A DNA stretch of 64,000 bases from the NCBI GenBank assembly GCA_039029355.1, contig JBCCGI010000018.1:1-64000 (forward strand), given 5' to 3'. Under the pieces are notes generated by a model that was not told the DNA's origin, made no database searches, and was given only the letters and a program-made list of their open reading frames with translations. Every line of letters begins with the position of its first letter. Position 1 is the first letter of the stretch. Of the stretch, positions 1-8,960 are shown in pieces. A program made the translations under genes and the position numbers. This DNA comes from JBCCGI01 sp039029355. Lineage in GTDB: Bacteria > Planctomycetota > UBA1135 > GCA-002686595.

Positions 1-853
1 CGGCCGGCGCCTGCTCCGCGGGGACCTCGCGGCGCGCGTCGGGCGCCGCGGCCGCGAGCGCCGGCGAAGCGGGCTCGCCGGCGCGCTCGACGTCGGCGGC
101 GGGCGGCGCCTCCGGCCGCGCAAGCGCTTCGTTCCGGGCCGCGTCGAGCGCCTCCGGCGCGGGTGAGTCGGCGCGCGTGAGCCAGGTGACGGCTCCGACG
201 CCGAGCAGTCCGGCGAGGCAGAGGGCTGCGGTCAGCTTGGTGCTGGTCTTCACGAGGAGGCTCCCTGAAAGGAGGTTGGGCGCGTTCGTGCCCGCGGCCA
301 GGAGCAGCGCCAGCGCCGTCCCGTGGATCGAGTCGCCGTCCAGCTCGCGCCGCTCGCGCTCGAAGTCGCGGCGCAGCCGCTCCAGCCCGCGCGCCAGCTG
401 CGAGCGGACGGTCGCGTCGCTCGCGCCGGTCTGGCGCGCGATCTCCGCCGTCGAGCGCCCTTCGTAGAAGCGGCGCAGCACCAGTCCGCGGTAGGGCTCG
501 GGGAGCGCGCGCACGCGCCGCACCAGCCGCTCCTGCAGCTCGAGGCGCTCCAGCAGCCGCTCGTCCTCGACGTCGTCCGCGCGCTGCATGGCGCTGGCGC
601 GCTCGTGGTCGGAGCGGCGCAGCTCCGAGCGCTCGGCGCGCCGCGCCAGCCGCGCGGCGACACGCGCGAGCCACGGACGCAGCGAGGCCCGCACCGCCGG
701 GCGGCGCTCGAGCGCGAGGGCCAGCACCTCCTGGGTCACGTCGTCCGCCGCCGCCTGGTCGCGCGCGAGCCGCAGGGCGAGGGCGCGCACCCACGACGCC
801 TCCGCGAGCAGCGCGTCGGTCAGGTCGGAGGGGGGATGCGGTGTGCCGTCCAC
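1..853 (-). CDS. ECF-type sigma factor fused to a C-terminal membrane segment (3'-truncated by window edge)
   Basis: Reading the minus strand from a GTG at 853, one open frame runs without a stop to the window edge (284 codons seen). A GGGAGGGAG ribosome site lies about 10 nt upstream. Residues 10-80 resemble sigma region 2 (DDVTQEVL near 37-44) and residues 105-165 region 4, with an HTH around STAEIARQTGASDATVRSQL. After region 4 the frame continues through a hydrophobic helix (about 207-224) into an Ala/Pro/Glu-rich stretch, so the sigma factor is fused to a membrane segment and an extracytoplasmic tail whose end is not visible. Such sigma-membrane fusions are known in Planctomycetes; the function of the tail is not visible here. 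It is divergent from the sigma gene at 1057, with about 200 bp of shared promoter region. An alternative is a separate membrane gene, but there is no stop or convincing internal start. Confidence 0.75.
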   Translation of the reverse strand, partial: MDGTPHPPSDLTDALLAEASWVRALALRLARDQAAADDVTQEVLALALERRPAVRASLRPWLARVAARLARRAERSELRRSDHERASAMQRADDVEDERLLERLELQERLVRRVRALPEPYRGLVLRRFYEGRSTAEIARQTGASDATVRSQLARGLERLRRDFERERRELDGDSIHGTALALLLAAGTNAPNLLSGSLLVKTSTKLTAALCLAGLLGVGAVTWLTRADSPAPEALDAARNEALARPEAPPAADVERAGEPASPALAAAAPDARREVPAEQAPA

Positions 854-1056
854 GCTTCGTTTCTCCCTCCCGTGCGTCGGGCGTGGCGACAAATCGGCGA
901 AAAAGGGCGCGAGCGGGCGAATGCGCGTCTCGCCCGAGGGGCACAACCCCCTCCTTAATCCACCGTCTGGCCGCTGACTCCATCGGGAAAAAATGCGCCC
1001 CCGGTCGGGCGTTCCGGGCGCCGCGCGCCAGCCGGGCTTTGCCCTATGCTGGCGGA

Positions 1057-1590
1057 ATGGAGAGCGACCGCTCCGCCGCCCACGAGCTGATGCCGCTGGT
1101 CTACGACGAGCTGCACCGGCTGGCGGGCCACCTGCTGCAACGCGGCGGCCCGGCGCCGACGCTCCAGGCGACGGCGCTGGTGCACGAGGCCTACATGCGG
1201 CTAGCGGGGCGGAGCGCGCACTTCGAGAACCGGCTGCACTTCCTGCGCGTCGCCGCGCGCGCGATGCGGGGGGTGCTGGTGAACCACGTGCGCGACCGCG
1301 GCCGCCTCAAGCGCGGCGGGGCGCTGGCGCGCGTCACGCTGGGGGCGGGCGACGCGTTGGTCGACGCGGCACCGACCGACGTGCTCGACCTGGACGCGGC
1401 GCTGACCGAGCTGGCGCGCCACGACGACGAGCTCGTGCAGATTGTCGAGCTGCGCTTCTTCTCGGGGCTCACGATCGAGGAGACCGCCGAGCTGGTCGGC
1501 GTGTCGTCGCCGACGGTCGAGCGCCGCTGGCGCGTCGCCCGGGCCTTCCTCCGTCGCCACATGCGCGACGACGGGGAGGGCGACGCATGA
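1057..1590 (+). CDS. ECF sigma factor, TIGR02999 / Sigma70_ECF family
   Basis: A 177-residue protein with region 2 features (LVHEAYMRLAG near 45, FLRVAARAMRGVLVNHVRDR near 63-85) and a region 4 HTH (LTIEETAELVGVSSPTVERR near 135-155). The form LVHEAYxRL and the NHxRxR segment are typical of the TIGR02999 group found in Planctomycetes and Acidobacteria. The ATG at 1057 is preferred over upstream in-frame starts because the family begins close to this point. Its TGA overlaps the ATG of the kinase gene that follows (ATGA), so the two are translationally coupled. By analogy with other sigma-kinase pairs the kinase probably controls the sigma factor or its output; the signal and regulon are unknown. 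Confidence 0.9.
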   Translation: MESDRSAAHELMPLVYDELHRLAGHLLQRGGPAPTLQATALVHEAYMRLAGRSAHFENRLHFLRVAARAMRGVLVNHVRDRGRLKRGGALARVTLGAGDALVDAAPTDVLDLDAALTELARHDDELVQIVELRFFSGLTIEETAELVGVSSPTVERRWRVARAFLRRHMRDDGEGDA

Positions 1591-4244
1591 CCCTCGCCTG
1601 GGACCGGGTGCGCGAGATCGTCGAGGCCGCGCTCGCGCTCTCGGCCGACGAGCGCAAGGCATTCGTGGCGCGCCGCTGCGACGGCGACGAGGCGCTGCGC
1701 GATGAGGTGCTGTCGCTGCTGGCGCACGACGCCGAGGAGGACGCGTACCTCGACGCGCGCCCGGGCGCGGGCGGAGTGCGCGAGGCCCTGGCCGGCCTCG
1801 ACGCCGAGCTGCCGGCGGGCGCCCGGCTCGGGCCGTGGATCGTGCGCTCGGCGATCGCCTCGGGCGGGATGGGCACGGTCTACCGCGCCGAGCGAGCGGA
1901 CCAGAGCTTCCGCAAGACCGTCGCCGTCAAGCTGATCCGCGGCGGGCTCGACTCCGACGAGCTGCTGGCGCGCTTCGAGAACGAGCGCCGCGTGCTGGCC
2001 GAGCTCGACCACCCGGGGATCGCGCGGCTGCTGGACGCCGGCACCGCCGAGGGCGGCCGGCCGTACTTCGTGATGGAGTACGTGCGCGGGCGCGCGATCG
2101 ACGTGCACGCGCGCGAGGAGCGGCTGGGGCGCCGCGCGCGGATCGAGCTCTTCCTCGCCGTCTGCGACGCCGTCCACGCGGCACACCAGGCACTCGTGGT
2201 GCACCGCGATCTCAAGCCCGACAACGTCATCGTGACTCCCGAGGGCGTGCCGAAGCTGATCGACTTCGGGATCGCCAAGGTCCTCGACCGCGGCGAGCGC
2301 CTCGCCGGCGACGCGCGCACGCTCGGCCCGTCGCGGGTGATGACGCCCGCGTACGCCAGCCCCGAGCAGATCCGCGGCGAGCGCGTCTCGACCGCCAGCG
2401 ACGTCTACTCGCTCGGTGTGCTGCTCTACGAGCTCCTGACCGGCCGGCGTCCGATCGACTTCGACGACGTGCGGGTGGGGGAGCTGGAGCGCGCGGCGCA
2501 CGAGCGCACTCCCGAGCCCTCGGGGCTGCCGCGCGACCTCGACACGATCGTCGGCAAGGCGCTGCACAAGGCGCCCGAGCGGCGCTACGCCTCGGCGGCG
2601 CAGCTGGCCGAGGATCTGCGCCGACACCTGGGCGGCCAGCCGGTGCTCGCGCGTCCGGACACCTGGAGCTACCGGATGACGAGCTTCGTGCGCCGCAACC
2701 GGACGCTGGTCGGCGCGCTCGGCGCGGTGCTGGTCTCGCTCGCGGCCGGGCTCGGAGCGAGCCTCGCCCAGCGCGACCGAGCCATCGCCGCCACCGCGTT
2801 GTCGGAGCGGCGGCTGGGCGACGCGCGCGAGCTCGCGTCGGAGCTCCTGTTCGGGCTCGACCCGCTGCTGGCGAAGGTCGACGGGAGCATCCCCGCGCGC
2901 GAGTTCGCCGTCAGCACCGGCCTGCGCTATCTCGACTCGCTCGCCGCGCAGGCGTCGGACGACCCCGAGCTGCGGCGCGAGATCGTGCTGGGCTACCTCA
3001 AGATGGGCGACGTGCAGGGCGGGCCGCTCGAGCCCAACCTCGGGCGTGGGGAGGAAGCCGGGGAGAGCTACCGGCGCGCGTTCGCCCTGGCGGAGCGCGC
3101 GCCGGCGCCCGAGCCGGGGTTGCTCGCGGCCGCGCTGCAGCGCCTCGGGACGCTGGCCCTGGCGGCGGGGCGGCAGGAGGAGGCGCTGGAGCACTACCGG
3201 CGGGCGCTCGAGCTCGACCCGGGTGACTCGGACGACTTTGGCGCACAGGGGCTGATCCGCGCGCTGGCCGAGGTGCAGAACGGGCTGGTTACGCACGACC
3301 TCGCGGCCGGCGACGCGGCGGGGGCGTTGGCCCACGCCGAGCAGCTGGCCGACCTGCTCGACGAGCTGGCCGCCGACGCGCCCGAGCCGCAGGCGGGGCG
3401 CTGGCGGGCGCTGGCGCTGACGCGCCTGGGCGAGACGCTGGGCATCCTCGGGCGCGCGTCCGAGGCCGAGCCCAAGCTGCGCGAGGCGGTGCAGCTGACG
3501 CGCGAAGGCGCGCGGGCCGAGCCCGGGAACCCGTACGCGTCGCGCGCCCTCGTCCACTCGGTCGACGGCCTGGCGAGGTTCCTGTTCGCGCGCGGCGAGC
3601 TCGAGGAGTGCGACGAGCTGATCGACGAGAGCCTCCCGCTCGCCCGCCGGATGCACGCCGCCGACCCGAACGACGTCCGGGCGGCGCACGACCTGGTGGC
3701 GGTGCTGAACCTCACCTCGATGCTGAACGCGCGGCTGGACCGCTACGCGGAGAACCTCGACGTGGGCGCCGAGTATCGCGAGATCGCGCTCGCGCTCGTC
3801 GCGCTCGACCCGCGCAACGCGACCTACCGCGGCGATCTGGTCGGCGCGCGGCTGGCCCTGGTGCGCGCCTACTCGCAGTCCCGCCAGCACGAGCGCGCGG
3901 CCGCGGAGGGCCGCGTCGCCCGCGGCGAGCTCGAGCAGCTCGTGGCCGAGCGTAGCGGCGACCCCGGCCTGCGCCGCAACCTGGCGGCGCTGGGTACCGA
4001 GCTCGGCATCGCGCACCGCGCCTGGGCGCGCGACCTCGCGGGGGAGGCGGACGAGCGCCTGCAGTACGAGCTGGCCCGCGAGGCCTTCCAGCGCGCGCTG
4101 GACCTGATGCTGGCGCTGCAGCGCGAGGGCCGGCTCGCGCCGGCCGAGCGGCGCTACATCGACGGCGTGCGGGACGACGTGGAGGCCTGCGCGGCGGCGC
4201 TCGACGGGCTCTCCGCGTCCGGCGGGGCGGGCGAGCGTCCCTAG
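1587..4244 (+). CDS. Membrane Ser/Thr protein kinase with C-terminal TPR region
   Basis: An 885-residue Hanks-type kinase. A short N-terminal region (1-80) precedes the kinase domain (about 82-345): glycine loop SGGMGTVYR near 92-100, VAVK lysine 115, HRDLKP with catalytic Asp208, DFG at 226-228, and SPEQ at the activation-segment end. A single membrane helix lies at about 374-394, then roughly 490 residues of helical TPR-like repeats. The kinase is therefore cytoplasmic and the TPR part outside the membrane or in the periplasm. Start overlaps the sigma gene stop (ATGA). The pairing with a TIGR02999 sigma factor is a standard planctomycete arrangement. All catalytic residues checked are present, so it should be active. 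Confidence 0.92.
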   Translation: MTLAWDRVREIVEAALALSADERKAFVARRCDGDEALRDEVLSLLAHDAEEDAYLDARPGAGGVREALAGLDAELPAGARLGPWIVRSAIASGGMGTVYRAERADQSFRKTVAVKLIRGGLDSDELLARFENERRVLAELDHPGIARLLDAGTAEGGRPYFVMEYVRGRAIDVHAREERLGRRARIELFLAVCDAVHAAHQALVVHRDLKPDNVIVTPEGVPKLIDFGIAKVLDRGERLAGDARTLGPSRVMTPAYASPEQIRGERVSTASDVYSLGVLLYELLTGRRPIDFDDVRVGELERAAHERTPEPSGLPRDLDTIVGKALHKAPERRYASAAQLAEDLRRHLGGQPVLARPDTWSYRMTSFVRRNRTLVGALGAVLVSLAAGLGASLAQRDRAIAATALSERRLGDARELASELLFGLDPLLAKVDGSIPAREFAVSTGLRYLDSLAAQASDDPELRREIVLGYLKMGDVQGGPLEPNLGRGEEAGESYRRAFALAERAPAPEPGLLAAALQRLGTLALAAGRQEEALEHYRRALELDPGDSDDFGAQGLIRALAEVQNGLVTHDLAAGDAAGALAHAEQLADLLDELAADAPEPQAGRWRALALTRLGETLGILGRASEAEPKLREAVQLTREGARAEPGNPYASRALVHSVDGLARFLFARGELEECDELIDESLPLARRMHAADPNDVRAAHDLVAVLNLTSMLNARLDRYAENLDVGAEYREIALALVALDPRNATYRGDLVGARLALVRAYSQSRQHERAAAEGRVARGELEQLVAERSGDPGLRRNLAALGTELGIAHRAWARDLAGEADERLQYELAREAFQRALDLMLALQREGRLAPAERRYIDGVRDDVEACAAALDGLSASGGAGERP

Positions 4245-4284
4245 CGCGCATCACCGCCGCTTCTCCGGCGCTATGCTGAGGGTC

Positions 4285-6246
4285 ATGAAGCGCCCGCAGC
4301 CTGCCCCTTGCGTTCCCCGCCGAGCCCGCCTGCTCTTCCCGCTCCTGCTCCCGCTCTTCGCCGACGCCGCTGCGTCGCAGTGGCGCGAGGTCGAGCCGCC
4401 GACCGTGACGCGCGTGACCGCGCTCTCGACGCCGGCCGGCGGCGCGCCCTTCTTCGCCTCGCTCGACACCGCCGCCAAGGTGTCGGTGGCGGGCGCGGGC
4501 AGCGCGAAGAGCGGCGACGAGGGGACGAGCTGGAGGCGCGGTCACGCGTCGCGGCATCCGCTGCTCATCGACGTCGAGCAGCACCCGAGCGACCCCCAGA
4601 CGCTGTGGGGAGCCAACGGCGGCGTGTGGCGCACGACCGACGGCGGGCGCAGCTGGAGCGCGGTGTATTGGGGGATGAACGCGGTCGAGCGCGTCGCGGT
4701 CGACCCCGGCGATCCCAACCGGGTCTACGGCGTTGGGTTCGTCGTCGTGCCGGGCGACTCCTTCCATCACTCGCTCGACGGCGGGGTGACCTGGAGCGGG
4801 AGTGAGCCGGTGTTCTTCGTCGAGCACCAGGACGTGCTGGTCGTGCCCGCGATGCCGCTCGGCGTCGTGATTCTGGCCTCGAAGAACGGGGTTCACCGCT
4901 CGACCGATGGCGGCGTGAGCTTCCAGTCGGTGCTCGCCGGCGTCGACGGCCTGCGCCTGGCGCGCGCCGCCCAGAGCCCGAGCGTGGTCTGGCTGGTCGC
5001 CGAGGGCGTGCCGGGTGCTACGGGTGCGACGGAGCTCTGGCGCAGCCTCGACGGGGGCGCGAGTTGGTCGCCCGCCGGCGCGCCCGCGGGCACGATCGCC
5101 GACATCGCGCCGCACCCGAGCGACCCGAGCCGCGCGACGGTGGTGGCCGAAGAGGGCGCCTTCTTCACCGTCGACGGCGGCCTGAGCTGGACGCCGGCCG
5201 CGGGCCTCTCGCCGATCGCGAACCTCACCTCGATCGCGCCCTCGGCGCAGACCGCCACCACGCTGCTGGCGGGCGGCATCGGGGGGCACGGCGGCATCTG
5301 GCGCAGCCTGGACGCCGGCGCGAGCTGGGCGCCGGCGAACGACGGCCTGTGGACGGCCATCCCCGACCTGCGCTTCGACGGCGCCGGGCGCGCCTACGCC
5401 CTGGGGCTCGGCGTGCCGGTGCGGCGCGCCGCGGCGTCGAGCTGGGCCGCGCTCGACTACGCGGACGGCCTCGACTCGACGGTCGCGGACCTCGCGTCCG
5501 ACCCCGGAGACCCGGCGCGCATCGCGTGGGTACACCGCACGCCGCAGTGGTGGCTCCACGATCGGCTGATCGTCAGCGACGACGACGGCGCCACGTGGAC
5601 CGACGTCACGCCTCCCGGCGCCGACACCTCGACCTACGAGGTGCGCACGGTCGCCTTCGCGCCCGACGGGACGCTCTACGCCGGCGGTCAGTTCGGGAGC
5701 CTCTTTCGTTCGCCCGACCTCGGGCAGACCTGGCTGCGGACCGACGCGCCCTGGGGCTACGTGCGGCAGCTCACGGTCGATCCGAACGATCCCGAGCGCC
5801 TGCACGCGACCGACACCGGCTCCTACTACACGAGCCCGGACCTCGGGCGGCACTGGGCCGCGCACCGCGGCCCTTCGATCAACTGGTACCCCGACGACTT
5901 CACCGCCGTCGCCGCCACGCCGGGCCTGCTGTACGCGCTGAGCGGGAACCCCGAGAAGGCGCTCTACCGCAGCACCAGCGGCGGCGCCTCCTGGACAGCC
6001 AGCGGCGCGGGGCTGCCGGCGTCCGGCCTCAAGCGCCTGGCCGTCGACCCGAACGACTCCGCGCGGCTGCTCGTCGGCACCGAGGGCTTGGGCGTCCACC
6101 TCAGCCTCGACGGGGGAGCGACCTTCGCCCCCTCGGGAGCCGGCGCCGAGGGAGTCGTCGCGACCGCGCTCGCCTTCGACCCCTCCTCGCCGGGCCGCGC
6201 GCTGCTGTCGGCGGCGGACGGGCGGTTGTTCGAGCGCGACTATTAG
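4285..6246 (+). CDS. Secreted BNR/Asp-box repeat protein (sialidase-like beta-propeller)
   Basis: A 653-residue protein with an N-terminal signal peptide (MKRPQP..., hydrophobic core LLFPLLLPLF, cut probably after AAAS). The body contains many Asp-box motifs of the form S-x-D-x-G-x-[ST]-[WF]: TTDGGRSW, SLDGGVTW, STDGGVSF, SLDGGASW, SLDAGASW, SPDLGQTW, STSGGASW, SLDGGATF. Such repeats form blades of sialidase or VPS10-like propellers. The catalytic Arg triad of true sialidases was not recognised, so enzymatic function is not claimed. The ATG at 4285 is chosen over 4273 because GAGGG lies just upstream and the signal peptide starts cleanly there. It overlaps tail-to-tail by 4 bases with the gene at 6243. 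Confidence 0.8.
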   Translation: MKRPQPAPCVPRRARLLFPLLLPLFADAAASQWREVEPPTVTRVTALSTPAGGAPFFASLDTAAKVSVAGAGSAKSGDEGTSWRRGHASRHPLLIDVEQHPSDPQTLWGANGGVWRTTDGGRSWSAVYWGMNAVERVAVDPGDPNRVYGVGFVVVPGDSFHHSLDGGVTWSGSEPVFFVEHQDVLVVPAMPLGVVILASKNGVHRSTDGGVSFQSVLAGVDGLRLARAAQSPSVVWLVAEGVPGATGATELWRSLDGGASWSPAGAPAGTIADIAPHPSDPSRATVVAEEGAFFTVDGGLSWTPAAGLSPIANLTSIAPSAQTATTLLAGGIGGHGGIWRSLDAGASWAPANDGLWTAIPDLRFDGAGRAYALGLGVPVRRAAASSWAALDYADGLDSTVADLASDPGDPARIAWVHRTPQWWLHDRLIVSDDDGATWTDVTPPGADTSTYEVRTVAFAPDGTLYAGGQFGSLFRSPDLGQTWLRTDAPWGYVRQLTVDPNDPERLHATDTGSYYTSPDLGRHWAAHRGPSINWYPDDFTAVAATPGLLYALSGNPEKALYRSTSGGASWTASGAGLPASGLKRLAVDPNDSARLLVGTEGLGVHLSLDGGATFAPSGAGAEGVVATALAFDPSSPGRALLSAADGRLFERDY

Positions 6247-7247
6247 GGGGAGAGGAGCCCGCGGGCAAAGCGGCGGGTCTCGGAGGTCTCCACCAGGCTG
6301 TAGACCGCGAACGGACGCGCCACCGTCGAGCTGGCCTTGGCCAGGCCGTGGTCGCGGAGATAGGTCAGCGCCGGGTTCATCCGGCGTGGGCTCCAGCGGA
6401 GCGCGGCGGCGGTTGTGTCGGAGCGGAGCTGGTGCTCGCGCCGGCTGCCGCGCGCGAGCATCTTCGCCAGATGCAGCGCGTCCGCCGCTGGGTCCCAACC
6501 GACGAACAGGCGGTCGTAGGTCCAGAAGAGAAGCGCCGTAGGCCAGAGCGCGCGGAGGGGGATACCTCCGGATCGTTGGGTGTGCAGAAGCTGAGCGCCC
6601 TCGAGCTCATCGACAACCCCGAGTGCGACCGTCTCCTCGATCCCGAGGACCGCCGCTAGGTCCGGCAGGCTTCGCTTCGGGTCGCGGTTTCCGTTCAAGG
6701 AGGTCGTGGCGAAGTGCTCGACGGCCCGCCTCGCCTCGTCGCTCAACCCGCCGAAGAGCGCCGCGTCGACGACGAGGGCGATCTCGCGCTGCAGCTCTCT
6801 CGCGACCTGACCCTCGACCTCGGACCGCTCCGACGCCGGCGCGTCGGGAGCCAGCGCGAAGCGCACCTTGACGAGCTGGCTACGCAGATCGGACGGCAGG
6901 TCGCGCTCCGTTCCGAAGTGCGTGTTCAGCACGGGCACGATCCGCGCGGCTCCGATCCTGGCGTAGGCGTAGCCGTACTCGATCAGGACGTTGGCGTTGG
7001 GCGTGTGCCGGTCCGGCCCGGTCGAGCCGACGAGGGTGAGGTCGGGCACGAAGACCGCGCAGGCGTCGATCTTCGCGTGGACCGTCGACTGGAGGTCGGG
7101 GGAGCCCGGGGAGTCCCGCGCGGCCTCGTCGAGCTGGTAGGCGGAGCCGAGCTCGCGCGAGGCCCGCTCGAGGGCCGCTGCGATCAAGCGTCGCGTGCAT
7201 CCGCCGTCGAGGTCGCTCTGCCACGCGTAGAAGACGCGGTGCTGCAT
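6243..7247 (-). CDS. TIR-like nucleotide-binding protein with C-terminal helical/winged region
   Basis: A 334-residue protein. The N-terminal 150 residues fit a family of TIR-like or nucleoside-deoxyribosyltransferase-like proteins: FYAWQSDLD near 5-13, a segment SPDLQSTVHAKIDACAVFV (strand-helix-strand), then NANVLIEYGYA near 90-100, where the Glu of NVxxExGYA is in the position of the catalytic Glu of TIR-type NAD hydrolases. The C-terminal half (about 180-334) is helical with a possible winged-helix fold. The ATG at 7247 places FYAW at the very start, as in the family. No partner gene (sensor, nuclease, cyclase) adjoins it, so it is an orphan effector candidate, perhaps for phage defence. 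Membership and activity are inferred from motifs only. Confidence 0.6.
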   Translation of the reverse strand: MQHRVFYAWQSDLDGGCTRRLIAAALERASRELGSAYQLDEAARDSPGSPDLQSTVHAKIDACAVFVPDLTLVGSTGPDRHTPNANVLIEYGYAYARIGAARIVPVLNTHFGTERDLPSDLRSQLVKVRFALAPDAPASERSEVEGQVARELQREIALVVDAALFGGLSDEARRAVEHFATTSLNGNRDPKRSLPDLAAVLGIEETVALGVVDELEGAQLLHTQRSGGIPLRALWPTALLFWTYDRLFVGWDPAADALHLAKMLARGSRREHQLRSDTTAAALRWSPRRMNPALTYLRDHGLAKASSTVARPFAVYSLVETSETRRFARGLLSP

Positions 7248-7357
7248 GGGGCGAAGTGTACGGGCGCAAGGTCCGGGGAGCCGCGATCGGTGCGCAGAGG
7301 GAATCCCAGGGGATCGCGGCGCATCGCCGGCTAGGCTGCAGCCCGCGGAGCGAGACG

Positions 7358-7882
7358 ATGCAGACAACCGGCGAGACAGGCGACGGCGACGCGACCCCCG
7401 CGGCGTACCTCCACTCGATCTGGACTGCCGACGCCGCCGGCGAGCCGCTCAGCCAGCGCGGCGCGGTGCGCGCGCTCGTCGGTGCGGGGCTCGAGGGCGA
7501 TCGCTACGCACGCGGCGCAGGCACCTTTCGCCCCGGGCGCGGCGTCGGCTCGCGTGAGGTCTCGCTCGTCGCGCTCGCGACCGTCGAGGAGGTGGCGCGC
7601 GAGCTCGGCCGCGCGCTGGAGCCCGGCGCGCTGCGGCGCAATCTCGTGGTCGCCGGGCTCGAGCTGATGGAGCTCGTCGGCGCCGAGCTTTCGATCGGCG
7701 GCGTGCGGCTCCGCTGCACGGCCACGTGCCCGCCGTGCGGACGCCTCGAGCGTCTGGTCGGCGCCCCGGTGCGCGACCTGCTGCGCGGGCGCGGGGGGCT
7801 GCGGGCGGAGGTGGTCGAGGGCGGCGAGCTCGTGGCGGGCACCGCGATCGAGGTGGTGTCGCCGCCTCGCGGGCTGCCCTAG
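7358..7882 (+). CDS. MOSC domain protein
   Basis: A 174-residue single-domain MOSC protein. Family signatures visible are GLEGDRYARGAGTF (about 43-56), SLVALATVEEV, RRNLVVAG, and the conserved cysteine region CTATCPPCGRLE near 127-138, whose cysteine is thought to bind sulphur or the molybdenum cofactor in MOSC proteins. GGAGCGAG lies upstream of the ATG. Standalone MOSC proteins of this size (YiiM type) act in molybdenum-dependent reduction of N-hydroxylated compounds or sulphur transfer; which applies here is unknown. The TAG stop overlaps the minus-strand ankyrin gene stop within a CTAG palindrome. Confidence 0.85.
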   Translation: MQTTGETGDGDATPAAYLHSIWTADAAGEPLSQRGAVRALVGAGLEGDRYARGAGTFRPGRGVGSREVSLVALATVEEVARELGRALEPGALRRNLVVAGLELMELVGAELSIGGVRLRCTATCPPCGRLERLVGAPVRDLLRGRGGLRAEVVEGGELVAGTAIEVVSPPRGLP

Positions 7883-8856
7883 CGCGAGCCGCCGAGGAGC
7901 GCCGCCGTCTCGCCGCCGCCGGCGGCGCGCGCCAGGTCGAGCGGGCTGCGGCCAAGCCGGTCGCGCCGCGCCGGGTCGGCGCCGGACGCGAGCAGGAGCC
8001 GCACCAGCTCGGGGCTCGCGCCCCAAAACGGGTAGGCCGCCAGGTGGAGTGGCGTCGCTCGGCCGGAGTCCTCGGCGTGCACGTCGGCGCCGCGTTCCAG
8101 GAGCCCCCGCGCCACGTCGACCTGGCCCTCGCGCGCGGCGACGTGCAGGGCCGTCTGGGCGTGGCTGAGCTCGGCGTGGGGCGGTGCTCCGGCGAGGTCC
8201 CACACCTCGTGCGCGACCGGCTCGGTGCGCGCGTCGACGTCGTCGCCGGGGGCGAGCAGGCGGTCGAGCTGCTCGGTCCAGCCGTGCGCTGCGGCCAGGT
8301 GCACCGCGAGCGCGCCGAGCGTGCTGGCGCGCGTCGCGTCCGCACCCGCGGCACGGAGCGCGTCGATCATCTCGGGGCCGGTCTCGTGGTAGCCGTGGAG
8401 CGCGGCCAGGTGCAGCGGCGTCCAGCGGCCGGCCCCGCGCCGCTGGGCCGCGACCTCCCAGGCGTAGAAGGCCGCGCGCGGCACCGCGCGGTTCGGGTCG
8501 TCGCCGAGCGCCAGCAGGCAGTGCACCGCCTCGGCCTGCCCCTGCACGATCGCGACGGCCAGCGGCGTGAGCCCCTCGGCGAGCGCGGTCAGCTCGGCCG
8601 CGTCGGCCGCGACCAGGGCGCGCACGTCGTCGGTCCGGCCGAGGGCGCAGGCGCTGTGCAGGTCGCAGGCGACGCCACGCCGGAGCAGGAGCGGCGCGGC
8701 CTCGGGCGCGTAGAGCGCCGCGAGCTGCAGCGTCGACAGGTCGGAGTGTGCGCCGAGGCCCGTGTCCCGGCGCAGCGGCTGGGCGCGCTCGAGCAGCAGG
8801 GCGCGCACCCGCTCGGGATCGTCCGCGTCGATCGCTTCGTGCAGAGCTTCGTGCAT
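7879..8856 (-). CDS. Ankyrin-repeat protein
   Basis: A 325-residue cytoplasmic protein made almost entirely of ankyrin repeats. Visible repeat cores include STLQLAALYAPE, TPLAVAIVQGQAEAV, TPLHLAALHGYHE, TALHVAAREGQVDVA and TPLHLAAYPFWG, followed by LLLASGADPA and SPLDLARAAGG. AGGGAGAC lies just upstream of the ATG. No signal peptide or catalytic domain is seen. Ankyrin repeats mediate protein binding; the partner is unknown. Upstream on the same strand, after about 100 bp, lies a Ser/Thr kinase gene, so both could be read from one transcript. Confidence 0.88.
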   Translation of the reverse strand: MHEALHEAIDADDPERVRALLLERAQPLRRDTGLGAHSDLSTLQLAALYAPEAAPLLLRRGVACDLHSACALGRTDDVRALVAADAAELTALAEGLTPLAVAIVQGQAEAVHCLLALGDDPNRAVPRAAFYAWEVAAQRRGAGRWTPLHLAALHGYHETGPEMIDALRAAGADATRASTLGALAVHLAAAHGWTEQLDRLLAPGDDVDARTEPVAHEVWDLAGAPPHAELSHAQTALHVAAREGQVDVARGLLERGADVHAEDSGRATPLHLAAYPFWGASPELVRLLLASGADPARRDRLGRSPLDLARAAGGGETAALLGGSR

Positions 8857-8960
8857 GTCTCCCTGGCACGAACTTCGTACGTCGCGCGGTCGGATTCGCC
8901 TTCCGCCGGCGCTTTTTGCGCGCCCGGGTTGCGGCTTCCTAATTGGGGGAGTCGACGCCG

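Noticed and set aside
1191..4016. 941-codon minus-strand frame opposite the kinase
   Set aside because: Shadow of the kinase gene; no domain and no ribosome site.
3712..6498. Very long minus-strand open frame opposite the BNR gene
   Set aside because: Arg/Ala/Gly-rich shadow of the real plus-strand gene with no domain; high GC makes such long antisense frames common.
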